Shown piece by piece: positions 24,160-37,195 of a DNA stretch of 64,000 bases; positions within the stretch are counted from its first letter, which is position 1, and every line of letters begins with the position of its first letter. The DNA is from Pterobdella sp. o SKG-2022. Taxonomy: Eukaryota > Annelida > Clitellata > Hirudinida > Piscicolidae. The notes beneath the pieces are model-generated. The model did no database searches and was not told where the DNA came from. It saw nothing but the letters and a program-made list of their open reading frames with translations. Location: assembly GCA_964035795.1 (NCBI GenBank), contig OZ038321.1, forward strand, positions 8,449,446 to 8,513,445. The letters run 5' to 3'. The position numbers were made by a program, and so were the translations under genes.

Positions 24160-27100
24160 CATTAATTTAGAATTTTATTTGAAGATTTTTTGATTGTTGT
24201 GTAAGACTTTTCATAAATTTTTGTATTAAGGCTTATATTATGGGTTTTTGGCATTCGTTTATTTTTTCAATTGTTCAAACATATTTAACTAGAGCTCGAA
24301 ATGAAAGAAAGGATTCACAATGAGTGTTATTGCTTCGACCGTTTGGGCTTTTTGTTTGTTTGTTTGTTCACATTTTTACATGAGTGTTTGGATTGAAAGT
24401 AGTGTCATAAAAGCTTCAAGATTTTTTTTTTTGTTTATATATTCCCATAAATAATGTTTTTTTAAACTTAAAAATAACTTTTTTAAAATACTTCAATTTT
24501 TTTATTTTGAAATCTTCATAAATTTGATCTTCGCAAATACAAATTGAGTGTTTTTATTATTCATAAAGTGAATTAGAGACTGAAAATGCAGATAAACAAA
24601 TGATGAATAAACAATAAAAAAGAAACAACAAATCAAATTAATTTTCAATCTTTTATTTTTAAAATTGAACTATTATATAAGTTAGCCTATTTAAAAGTTA
24701 ATTTAAATAATATTTTAAACTCAAGTTTATTTCTTTCCCAGCTCGTTTCTTCAACCGAGGTTGTAGTTTTTCAAACAATCAGTTAATTGTTTTATTTACA
24801 AGCACCTTATATTTTGTTATAAAACTTCACACAAATTTTCTTCAGCAACTTTTATCTTCTGTTCTTCTTGTTTCCACAATCAATTATGATATTTTATAGA
24901 GTAAATATTAAGAATTATATTTTTGAATCAGTTGAATTTATTATTAGTTTTTGAAGGAAACAAAAGATTGAATTATGTAGTTTCATTTAACGTCGTCATA
25001 TTAGAAAATGTTTTATCATATTTTCGTAGAAAAATCAAAGTTAATAGATACTTAAAATTAACAATAAAAACAATATAATATAAATAGTTACAACAATAAG
25101 AAAGCTGCATCGTTTCTTATATGGGTTTCAATTACACAATATCAATGACTGCATATTTGCGATGAAATACGAGTAACAGAAATCCCAGGTTATCAAATCT
25201 TTCAAGTTGACAATTTCAAAACAAAATATATTTTCTAATTTTAAATATTCTAGTTCAGGGTTTTTTATATAGATACTTGAATTTTAGTTTAAAAAATAAC
25301 TTTGTAAACATTGCAAAAAAGTAGAGATGAAGCTCTTGAGCATCAACAATGATAGAAAACTGCACTAATAAACCATTGAAGAGGCAGCTAAGTTGGGGAG
25401 CAAAGTTTGAAAAGAAGCTTTTTAGTTCATGCATTTAAGCTTGAAACTCAATCATCTTATTTGAACAACACATTGATTTTAATATTCAATTTTTTTATTA
25501 AACACAAATCAGAAAAAATTAATTAATTATTTTTAATGACAAAAATTTTACTCTGAACATTGGCATACAAGGTTTGAGATGAATGAAGATTTTATTGCCA
25601 TTCTAGAAGCATGACATCATTTATTGTGCTTTCAACACTTGAAACTGTATTCTGAGATGTCTTATAGAAAAGATTCGAAAACTTAATAAGAAACCTCAGG
25701 TTTCATTTACTTGTAAATATTCCACTATAGATATTTTGTCATTCATATATGGGGTAGCAGAAAAGCATTAAATATTGATGAAAAATACTACAATAGAAGG
25801 AAGATATGAATACCGAATAAGGCATTCTATTAGGATATATTCATGCGTTTGAGTCACCTAGAGAATTCAATAAAACTTAATATAATCTCAAAGTCTAATA
25901 TTACACGTTCTATAAATGTTGAAAACAGCATGTGGGCGTAAATGTAAGAACTTTATTTTATTCAGTTCCAAGCATTGATTACCAAAATTCAGATACAGTG
26001 GATAGTCTTGTTCAGCTTATGAATTCTGTCTTCTTCTCAACGCCAATATTTTACACTTCGTAGTTGTGCTCACTGAGTTTTCACATAAGAGCCGACATTT
26101 ATTTGAAATAATTGTTTTTTTTTGTCGGTAATTTATGTGAAATTGATGAGAAGTTTTCCCAAACATTTTTCGAAGACATTAACTTTAAAACACCTCAAAA
26201 ATATGCCTATCACAGATCAGTGATTTCTTAAGCTCAACACCAAAGAAAATGTTTTTTGGACATTTATAAGCGGTCAAATAAGCCAAAAAAAAGTTTCTTA
26301 TGGTGACCTCAAACTGAGGCTTTAAGCAGAAGTGGAGCTTAATGACACGCATCTTCTTATATGGCAGTTGGTCAACAACATTAATGGTGATATTTGAAAT
26401 CGGTTTATTTTTCTTTATTTAAAAAAAATATGATGATTGAATTTTTAGAAAAAATTTTATAATAATTGATAAATATTATGATAAATTCGATTGACTGCGG
26501 GTAAGCGATAATATAAAAACAATCTGAAAGGAATTTCAAATAAAAAAGAGTGTGGTAAAAAACAAAAAAAATTATACAATTTTCCAAATAATTTGCAAAT
26601 CCACTCACAGAACGATAAAAATAAGCACTAAGTGTTGCGAAGAATGAATTTGAAAGCTTAATAACCGAGCAAGATCGCCTTAGACGCCTGATATTTAAAC
26701 AACCTAAACTATTTAGAGATCTAATAATATATCAAACGAATTAATTTTATTATTATAATTTAAAAACTGGCATAAATGAATCAGTTATTTAAATCGCTAA
26801 TAAACGAAAAATAAGTTTCAAAAGTTGAGAAAGTTCAAACGATAGGAAAGAGAACAATACAAGACATATATACAGGGCATGGTGAAATGAAGCGATATAA
26901 GCGCAAAAACCCCATCGACTGCAACAAGTGGAATCACACGTCTCTATTAACAACATACCACCTTCCAATGTCCCTCACCACCATGCTTTTATATCTTTAT
27001 TGTAACTTCATAGAACGCATCATAACTAATAAGGTATAAATTTTACTTGTCATTAACATTATTATTAGTGTTATATTTTGTGGCGTTGTCATTTTATCAT

Positions 27101-27227
27101 TACTATCTATAATGTTAACTAATTGGTTGATTATATCTTACTATTGTTTTTCATTTTTATGCTTATTGAACTTATTACTATCATCATCATTGAGTATCTC
27201 CACTATACTAGACAACCCTCAAACAGC
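24160..27227. other. Intergenic region between FIP200 3' end and RIM; no gene seen
   Basis: AT-rich sequence without recognisable protein, RNA or repeat features. It includes the probable 3' UTR of FIP200 directly below 27228. Short frames here have no splice support. Confidence 0.5.
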
Positions 27228-28020
27228 TCAAACGATGTTTTTATCTTTATTTTTACTTTGTTTCCTGCTTTCAGAAGTGCTAGGGAATTGGATGGGTTTG
27301 GCCATTACTCGGTAAAACTTGTTACCTACAGGGACTCGGAATCTGTTCGTTGCCTGTGTGTTTGTATGCTTAGTTATTTGTGTTTTTATGTTTATCTATT
27401 TTTTTATGCTTATAGATTAGTATGTTTTTGTTCACATTTGTATAAATTTTTAAAGATGAAAGGTGCTTTTATTTATATTCTTATGTATATAATTGATGAG
27501 AAGTGTACAGAACCTTCTTAGCCTGGCAAAGATCCTTGCCTGTCACCTCAGCCACAATCCATGCGGGTAATGGTAATAAAGCTGCAAACAATCATATAAG
27601 CATCAAGTGATATTAAGTGAAAATGTAAATTATTATTATATGAATGTGATAATGTTATCTTCATCATCATCGCCACCATTATTACGCATCAAAGTAATGA
27701 GACATGACCAAGGGACAAGTTAGAAAATAACCAATGAATGTGGAATACGTTATGTTTAATCACAATTAAACTCAAACGAAAGTTTAACAAGAGCAAAGAG
27801 TATTATATATATATATATAATCACTAATAAAGTTTCTTATTTGTCATAATGGGTCAGAAGACCCATAATATTATACAATCCACAATCAAACATACATTGT
27901 TGGAAAAGAGGAATGGAGTCAGAGTGAAGGAAATGTTTGATGGGGGATGAAGGGAGGTAAGCTACGTAGTGAGGTGAGTTGCTGTCCTGCACGAACAATA
28001 CCATGCTCCCTGGTGAACAA

Positions 28021-28110
<90 letters not shown>

Positions 28111-28649
28111 TAATAGACATTAATGAAAACAAAGATATAACAGCATGATATTGTGATCAAATGACAAAAAATTATTAACAAATCGAAAACCAACGATTTG
28201 ATATTGACAGAGTCGTGAGGGGATGTTGCTTTGATTGCAGCGTTCTGTTGGTGTCAATATTTCTCACGTCATAAAATTAGATTAGTTTTTGATATATGCA
28301 TGTGTTTAATGCAATAAAATTAAGAATATTATTAAAATGGCAGAAACTTGAAAAGTTTGTAGACCACAATTAATAAAGTAAGTTAATGGAGATTTGAATC
28401 ATTACCCAAAAACGATGTAATATTGATCATTGTTATAAAGACAGCTTGGCGAGAAAAAAATTGGCTGCATAGAGTTTAATTGATCAGCATTAATAAATAT
28501 TAATACGATACCATAACTATTCCATTAGTAACAATGACACAACAAGAAAAAATATATTTGAACATCAGAAACTGACAGCAAATTCAATCATATCAACCCA
28601 CCAATCTGTTCTTCAACCTCTTGTTCTCCTCCTCCTTGCTCTTCAAGAC
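27228..28649 (-). CDS. RB1CC1: FIP200 C-terminal exons: EEENKRL helix and Claw domain
   Basis: Exon 28602-28649 (VLKSKEEENKRLKNRL) is followed, after at least one exon I could not place, by 27896-28020 (CSPGSMVLFVQDSNSPHYVA, FLHSDSIPLFQQ), 27514-27581 (PAWIVAEVTGKDLCQAKK) and 27228-27353 (ATNRFRVPVGNKFYRVMAKP, stop TGA). The last three join in phase and match the Claw: VGDLVLIILD, YFLHSESLPAL, WVLGKVMEKEYCQAKK and NRFKVPLGTKFYRVKA. The Claw binds the LIR/FIR motifs of cargo receptors such as p62. The acceptor of exon 27896-28020 lies at the end of a long CA repeat. Confidence 0.92.
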
Positions 28650-31600
28650 CTGTTTGGGTAGTGAATGGATTGATGGATGAGCGAGTGGTAAATGGATTAA
28701 TTAGAGAATAAGTAGGTATGTAGATAGATGGATGGGTGGATGAATTGAAGGATGAATTCTGTGTAGGTAGATGATGTGGTTGAAGGCATCATAGAATAGA
28801 GACTTTATTTAAAAAACATAATAGCACTTATCTAACTAATTAATTATTTTTATTTATATTATTCATTAGCATCATGACTAGTTCGTCATAATTGATAATG
28901 ATGTGGACTGGTCATAAAAAAACTTTGTCATTTAATTTTAAATGAATAAAAGTACAAGGTGTGGTAAATGCTAACGATTTTCAGCTGTTGTACCCTCTCC
29001 AAATAATCAGGGCACGACTGTATGGAAGGGAGGTTGTTGTGTTGTGGTGGTTTGATGAAGGTAAAAACATTGGCTTTGGGAGAGCAAGGTGCAGACATAG
29101 ATGTGTTGGAGGCGATCAATGGTGAGTGCGATGATGATGCCAGTGTCGCTAATAACTCAGGTAAGTATTGAGCCGTTGATAATGATTGTAGGTCTTGAAT
29201 GGTTGTTGGTGTTAATTGACTGAGTGTTGTGTTGTTTTTTATTAGTGAATGTTGAGTGGCTGGAGGACTATGTATTGGTGAAAATTGGTGTGTGGTTGGA
29301 GAGTGGTGTGTGGTTGGAGAGTGGTGTGTGGTTGGAGGGTGGTGTGTGGTTGGAGACTGGTAGATAGGAGGTGAATAATTGCTTTGAGGCGAACAATGAG
29401 TGTTTGATGAAGGGAAAATTGCAGAATCATTAGCAGCAGTTTGATAATTGAAAAAAGAGAAAGGGTTATCAAAAGAAGATGTTGTCATTTCAGGAACAGT
29501 CGAGGGCCCCTCTTCGCCAAAGAAGGATGTGGGGATGGTGGAAGAGGATGAGGCTAGTAAATGATGGCGCGAGGAATCATCTGGTCCACCATATCTGCTC
29601 ACATTGAAACAATTCAAATTTACTATTATTTTTACCAAGTAACATGAATTTATAAAAATTTATTCAATTAATTTCAAAAAACCTTAAAACAAAAATTAAG
29701 TTATAAATAAATTTTGAACCTTGTTTTTTCTGTGGGTTCTGAAAAATATAATGGTGAGTTTAAAATCATAAAATCGAGAACTGAGTGATTATTTTATTTA
29801 ATTCCAATAGAAAATTATATGGAAAACATTACGAAAAATGATGAAGAGAAACATAACTAGACCTTCAACTTAATAGTCAGTATAAACGAAAACAACACAT
29901 CAAAAATAAATAAGTAAGCCGACCATTCGATCGTCTATCACACATCAAAAACGATTAGATTATATAAGGATAATAAAACTGAATGCACCATATTTTCTGA
30001 GTAGTTGTTCCAAATGTGAAATGGTGTCATCCCTGCCTTTGAGTGCCTGATTCAGAGCCTGGTTGAAAGCCACCTGCCTCTGCTCTTCCATCTCTGATCT
30101 CATTCTTTTGATGACGTGTGGAGTCGTCAAGTAATCAGATAATTTATCTGTCTATCACCCATCCATCAATCATCCAATCAAAAAAATGTATCTATCCGTC
30201 CTTCAATCGATAGAACAAGCAATGAATGCACTAATGAACTAATAAAGGGGTACAAAGACCACCACCTCCTCCTCAGATCATTCAACTCCGCCTCATACTC
30301 AATTCTCATGTTCGTCACCAGGTCCTCACAGAAGACCAGATTCTCCCGCTTCCACTGCATTAAAAATGATTTGAGGGCTTATTATTAGTATTATTAAAAA
30401 CTTTTTTCCTTACTATTACTATAGTAATATATAATATTACTATAGTAACCAATGATAGCCTAGTAACGGGCATAAAGGAATGATGATAATCATAACAATG
30501 AAGATTGTTATATTATTTTTATTTTTTTCACATACTATTTAATACAGTTATTAATAGTATCTATTTTATCGTCATTAAAATTTATTACTAAGCTTGTAGC
30601 TTCATATCATTAGGTTCATATTTTATTAAAAATTGGAATTAATACAACTTCATATGAAGCGTTTTAGTGTCTCTTCAATCATCCTCATCATCATCATCAC
30701 ATTGTTTTGAGTCCGTTTCTATGCTAGCATGTGTTGTCTTTGGCACTATATAAATTTAAATCAAAACACCAACGACAAACATTTTCAAGCGTTTGTTCAT
30801 GCTCAGCGTTTTTATTGGCCAATGCTTCATTGAGTAGTTGTTGATGCATCTGTTGTGTGAGAAGCTGAGGAAGGTTGCATGAGGAGATTGAGTGAGGGAT
30901 CCTACCGTCGTCACTGTTATCAGCAGGATCTGAATGGTGTTTCTACTATGAAAAACATCACCCCATCGTTTTGTGCCTTTATAAACTTTTCTAAATTTTT
31001 GTTTTCAACGTTTAGTTATAAAATTAAATTTTTTCTTATAATTGGTGGCCTTAACGAGACAAATTGGAATATCCCTTTTAGAGCTTTGTATTTGAAGAAA
31101 AACAAATAAAGAAAGATTAAATGAAGGATCTGTAAATATACAGGTGAAATTTAAAAAACAAAAACCATTTCTTTCTCGACATCCTTTTCATAACGCAAGA
31201 CAGTATAATCAGAAAATAAGCTTAGAAAAATGGGGTTACTTAAAATAAATATAGTAATATATATTTTTTGTATTAACAACGACACTAAAAATTTAAAAAG
31301 AAATCGAAAAAAATTTAAAAATTTTCACATGCCTAAATTAAATCAATTTTTATTTCATATTCCCCTATTTGTTGACAGTGCTTTATTCTAAATGCCACCC
31401 TATTAGGCATAATATGTCAGTTTAAAATGAACTGAATATGAATCAGAACGTATCATTATGGAAACTTCAAGTGCTTCAAGGTCGATGATAAAAATAGAAA
31501 AATGTGCCTTCATCACTCCTATGCACATCCAAATGTTACAAATATACACGGTAGATATTATATCAATCTAATTATATTATACTGCTGTACACGCCCTAGT

Positions 31601-34600
31601 TACTGGGGTTGACAGCAATAAGCCTAGGTTATTGATACTATAATAGTTATTTATAAAAAAAGTCATTTATTTAGGGAACATTTTCAAACTGCGAGTCCGA
31701 ACTAACATCCAACTTGAAATTGTCGAATTCAAGATCCGCCGTTCCCACACTTAGGCAGTTTGCCTTGCCGTTGTCAACAAAAAGAAGCATCATCCGCCTA
31801 GTTAAACGACAACGATATCAGAATATCAGATTTTGGATACCTTCAACCGAAGTCTATTGATATGCAGGTTATAACAGAAAAGCAGTCTCAATTTGGAAAG
31901 GCGATCTTCGGTGTAATTCAACGTCATGCACAGAACCAATATTTTTTTCGAATGACGTAGAAACTCAATAGAAAGAGTATCGAAGCAAGTTCACATGTAG
32001 CATGTCATCATGGCGTTATATTTGGCACTTCATGATGCTAGAGCATTCAACTATAGGTGATCTACCTTGGTTGAGAAGTGATGAAGTGGAATGGTACTTC
32101 TCCTCTACAGACGTTTGCATGATGGTGGAAGCTTGCCTCATTAACTCTATCTCCTTGTCCTTCAAAGTTAGCATCGATGTTCCAATTTAGCAAACGAGCC
32201 CATTTAAATTCAATTGTATGTTGCTACAAAAGAAACAATATAAAGAAATAGTTTTAATTGGAGAATAAAAATAAAAACAAAGAATATTCAACCTTAGTAG
32301 CAATCTGATCCCTGAAGGAGAAGAGGCGGTCGAGAAGTGATGTGAGATGGAGCCTCAGTCCCTTCATGAACCTCTCCAGTGATACCACGTGCTTCACCAC
32401 GTCATCTCCCTCAACACTCGCCTCCAATGTTATGTACGCGTTTCTCGGTGTGCTGATGGTGCTTTGGCTTTGATTCGTGTCAGAGATTTGAGCTTTCAAA
32501 TCGTTTAAGCTTGATGGACCGAAAGTGAAGAATTCACTGTTAGATGACATTGTAATATCACCAAGGTCATTGGTCTGAAGATCCTCTTGGAAGCACATCA
32601 CTTGCTCGCTTAATGCCTCTAACTTGCTCATGTACAAGGCTTTCTTCAATTTGTTCTCAGTTTCCATGGCTAAGATTTCATTGTTCAACTTCCTCTTCAT
32701 CTCCTCTTGACTTTCCTCTTTCAACTTTTCTGCTTGTTTTTTGTAACTTTCCTCAAATTCTTTACGTAAAATATCAATTTCAATTTTCTTTTCTACATCC
32801 CATTTTAATTTTTCTTCATTTGAAATATCTTCTAATTTTTTCTTTTCTGATATTTTCGATTCTTGTTCAAGTTTAATTAATTTTGTAAGATCTTTAATTT
32901 CATTATCTTTCCCTGTCAATTTATTTGTAAAATCATATTTTAAATTCTCCATTTCGACTTCACTCTCTAACAAATATTGGTTATAGTTAGATTCTAATTT
33001 CTTAATCTCACTATTCTTTTGTTCAAGCAGTTCAACGTTTTTCTTTTCATTTTTATTCATTATTTCTTTTAGTTCTGAAAGTTCTTTTTGTGAATTGATT
33101 AATTTTTCTTTTTTGAGCTCAAGTTTTTCTTTCAAGGTACTGATGGTACTGTTACATTTTGAAACTTCCTCATCTTTGCCTGCCAAGTACAACAGAATAT
33201 CTTCAGTCAACCTCTCAAAATTGTCTTTATTTTTCACTAATTCTTTATTCAAATTATCATTAAACTTCAACTGTTCATTTTTAACTTCATCCAAGAAGTC
33301 TCTGGTTTCCTTGAAACCCTCGAAGCAGAATTCAGTGAGTTTCTTGTAGCGCTCAATGAGAGAATTTATTTTGAGGCATGATGCCCCCTGCTTCTCATTT
33401 AGGGCCTTCACTTCTAACTCACTCTTCTCCAACTGCACCACTCGTTCTTGTAGTAAATTTTCCAGCTCCCCAATCTTAATGGTTCACTCATTTAATCATT
33501 CAACTCATTAAATATAGTGTTTTTAAAAATGACTATACTGAAATAGAAATATTTAATAGCTATTATAGAAGAATTGAATATTAATAAAATTATAAAAACA
33601 TTAATTGCATTTGAAAAGTATTAAACAGAAACTTTCTTGGAGGTTTCAGAGAGAGGGCATGGGTTGATGGAGTCTTCAAAGAAAAACTCTCCAGTGAAAA
33701 ATGAATCCAATGGACTGCTGTTTTGTGCTGAAATTGATTGCACAGAAGCCTTGGAAACAGGGTTCTTGGTGCCTTTTTGGCTACAGGGAGTGAGGGTGCA
33801 AAAAGGTTGGGTGAAGAATGATGTGGTGTTTACAGGAATGAGTTTTGTATCTGCCGAATGAGTCAGCTTTGATTGCTCAAACTTATCTTGTATGAATTCG
33901 TAACTCTTGGATAAAGAGCTCGAATTAGATTTATCATTAGACTTATCATTAGATTTTTCGTTTGGATCGTTTAAAGTTTTAATGATGAAGTTGTCGGTTT
34001 TGTCCATAGGAGTAGGTGACTGCAGTTTCAAGGTCTGTGATAAAGGCTGAAAACTGTTGATGTTTCTCATTGATATCGACATGTCTGAGCCCTCCCTGTG
34101 GTTTGGAAGAAATTCATTAATTTCAAATTTTATAATATTTCTAAATAAAAAAAATTTTAATTAAATAAAATTAACTACAATCATGAATAAATTAAAACAT
34201 AAATAGGAATAAAAAGTAAAGTGGATAACAACAGAAAGACGAGGAGTTCAGGGACTGCCGAAAGAAGAGAGTGGACCGTCTCATGCGATATATCTGGCAG
34301 GTTCCTATCAAACTCTTCGGGACATTTCACCTAAAAATGCTCTTTAATATATCAAAATCTTTATTGATGGAATAACAGAACAACCCTTTAAAACCATAAA
34401 AGCTACAAATAAGTGTACAAAACATTAGGATCTCACAGCGTATTGCGGATGTTCGTCTTTGAGACCAGGGAATAAGGCCTTCAAAAAGTGTTCTTCTGAA
34501 AATGACATCAAATGTGATTAAAGTACATTATACATATGTATCCATAAATCCATTCATTCGTTAATTTTATGTATAAATTCTTAGCACTCCTCAAATCTTA

Positions 34601-37132
34601 AATCTATCTTCAGCCCCCCATCTACTCATACCACCACCACCACTATTACCACTACACCGCGTCCACCACCACCACCACTATTACCACTACACCGCCTCCA
34701 CCACCACCACCACCACCACTACCACCACCACCACTACACCGCCTTCACCACCACCACCAACAAACAACCACTAACGTATATTGACGTTCTCATCAAAGTG
34801 CTTGCGTCTCTCAAGTTCTTTCGAGTATATCTTTGTATAGAAGGCTGAAGTCGAAGTGGCTTCCTAGTGTCATGATTTATAATAATATTAAGCATTTTAA
34901 AGACAGCAAAACGTATCGAAAGGCTTAATAGTTGATTTATTAATGGTATTATTGAACAAAAGTCATGTTTGCTTAAGTAGTGTCAATAACGGTGATTGAG
35001 ACAAAGGGACCAGTAGAGATGTAGAATAGAAAACCGCATCTTTAGCTGTCTCTACTGAACTATCGAGACTTTTATTTGAATCATAAACAAAAATATCAAT
35101 TTTTTATTAAAACGCTAACATAAAAAAATTAAAATTTTAATTCTCTATATGACATAAAAACACTGAAAATTGTTGAATAAGACATAAATTATAAATTGTT
35201 GCACATATATTTTAAAAAAGTTATTGTTTCAAAGTTGAACTTCAGAAGAAAAACTAAGCAAACAACCTTAAATTAAAAGATATTGATATAAAAAATACAA
35301 CATTTGGAAAACCGATGATTGGCGAACTTGGCGCAAAATTAATAAGAGCTGATTTTGACTGAGGTATCTACCTGAATAAACCGAAAGCAGCCAGATAAAC
35401 TCCGTGGTATAATAACAAGGCATAACATAAATTTAAAAAATACACAATACTATTCCATAAAATTAAACTTATAGAACCGACACTAACCTTCATGTAATAC
35501 CTAGAGAATTCTTTTCGTCTCAGGATCTCAACAAGAGTCCTGCAGTAAACAGATGTAGAAGAGTTGATTTGGTGTAGGATGTGGAAGATGCGGCGAAGTT
35601 TGGTGAGCTTTTTGTGACGTAGTAGTAGTCTGTTATCTGCCTTCCACAAGGAGTGCTCTGACAACATCACCCATCTGTGGTGTGGATAGTGATTCAATGT
35701 TGTAATGGTTGTACTGTGGCTGGTTCATTAGTCTGGTGGTACGTTATTTTACAGTTTAATGTTATTATTATTATACTGCAGTGTAATAAAGTATGAAATT
35801 ATTCTAGTTCAATTTATAGGACCATTTTAATCATATTTTTATATCCATTTTTCAAGTTTTATTCAGAAGCAATCATCATCAGCTCCTGATTTCATCATAC
35901 TAACGCGAAAATATTAACGTCATTATTATTATATCCTAATCATCAAAACCATCCTCATCACAGCAGCCCCATCCCCACTGAGACCTGAGTCTATTGTTGA
36001 GGTTATCACACAGTTCATGCTTCGCCTTGAGACACTTTTGTAGGTTATCATTAAGAAGGAAGTGGTTCTTGAGTGCTTTTTCAGCAAACTCCCGATGGCC
36101 AGTGCATAAATTACTGAGCAAGCCTGTGTCCTTGACTCCCTGCAGTCTGTTGTGCACGCTGGTGAACACCTATTGAAGGCAAGCAATCATTTGAATCTTT
36201 TACAGCATTTTTATTTTTCATCAAGAATTATACAAAAGAATAATACCCAAACAAAAATATTATTTTACTATCATTTGTATTTTTCATGAAAAATATTTTA
36301 TTCAATCAATAAAGTATCCAACAAGTGTGATAGGAAATAAAAAAGATTTAAATTAATATTAAGTAGATGAAAACTTCACATATTCAGTAATTCGATAAAG
36401 TATGATTGTTCAGAATATGATTCTGTAAAGTATTAGAAAAAGCAAACAACCATGCTAGCATGAAAACGGACGCAAAACGACGATGATGATGATGAAGCAA
36501 AAGACATCAAGTTTGAAAATTTGAAATATTACATGCGAAATAAATGATTAATTTTAATAATTGTTTAAATTTATCAATACAACTATTTTTTCGAATATAC
36601 TATAAATAGAAAAAAATAAACTACTAAATACAGTTATGCGCTACAGCTTTATTTAGAAAATCAAAGTTTCATACAATTATAATTTAAAAAAGAGGATTAA
36701 GAGAAAGGAAGAAGAGCAGAGACAGGGAAGAATTTTTTTATCCTTGAATAAATATATTAAATTTAAATATTTATTTATTATACAAAAAAAATCACTTATA
36801 TATTAAGTAAGAGAGATAATAATAACTATTATTATTGATATTCATTAAAAATTCCAACTTCGGCGATTTCTTCTTGTTCTCTCAGCAGTTTTTTGATGTT
36901 CGCCATCAGTCTATCTAGTCCTTTAGTGTTATATATATTTCATATGTATACTATCTAAATTTTGTTTAATATGTAGATATACAGATGTGAAATGTTCATA
37001 AAGTTAAGGATACCTGAAAGTCGATCATCAAGACCTTTAATCACCTATGATGAAGATAATAATAATAATAATAGCTAATAATAGCAATAATAATAATTAA
37101 TAATTAAAAAACCACACTTACAACGACAACCT

Positions 37133-37195
<63 letters not shown>

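Noticed and set aside
27112..27521. Plus-strand frames of 67 and 132 codons with hydrophobic segments
   Set aside because: They overlap the last two FIP200 exons in antisense. T-rich DNA gives false membrane segments.
28024..28193. Poly-(Thr-His) coding region continuous with the Claw frame
   Set aside because: The run is an intronic CA repeat. The CATAG acceptor and the family alignment place the exon start at 28020.
32613..33349. Plus-strand frames over the FIP200 coiled coil, Phe/Ser-rich
   Set aside because: They are shadows of a Lys/Glu-rich coiled coil on the opposite strand.
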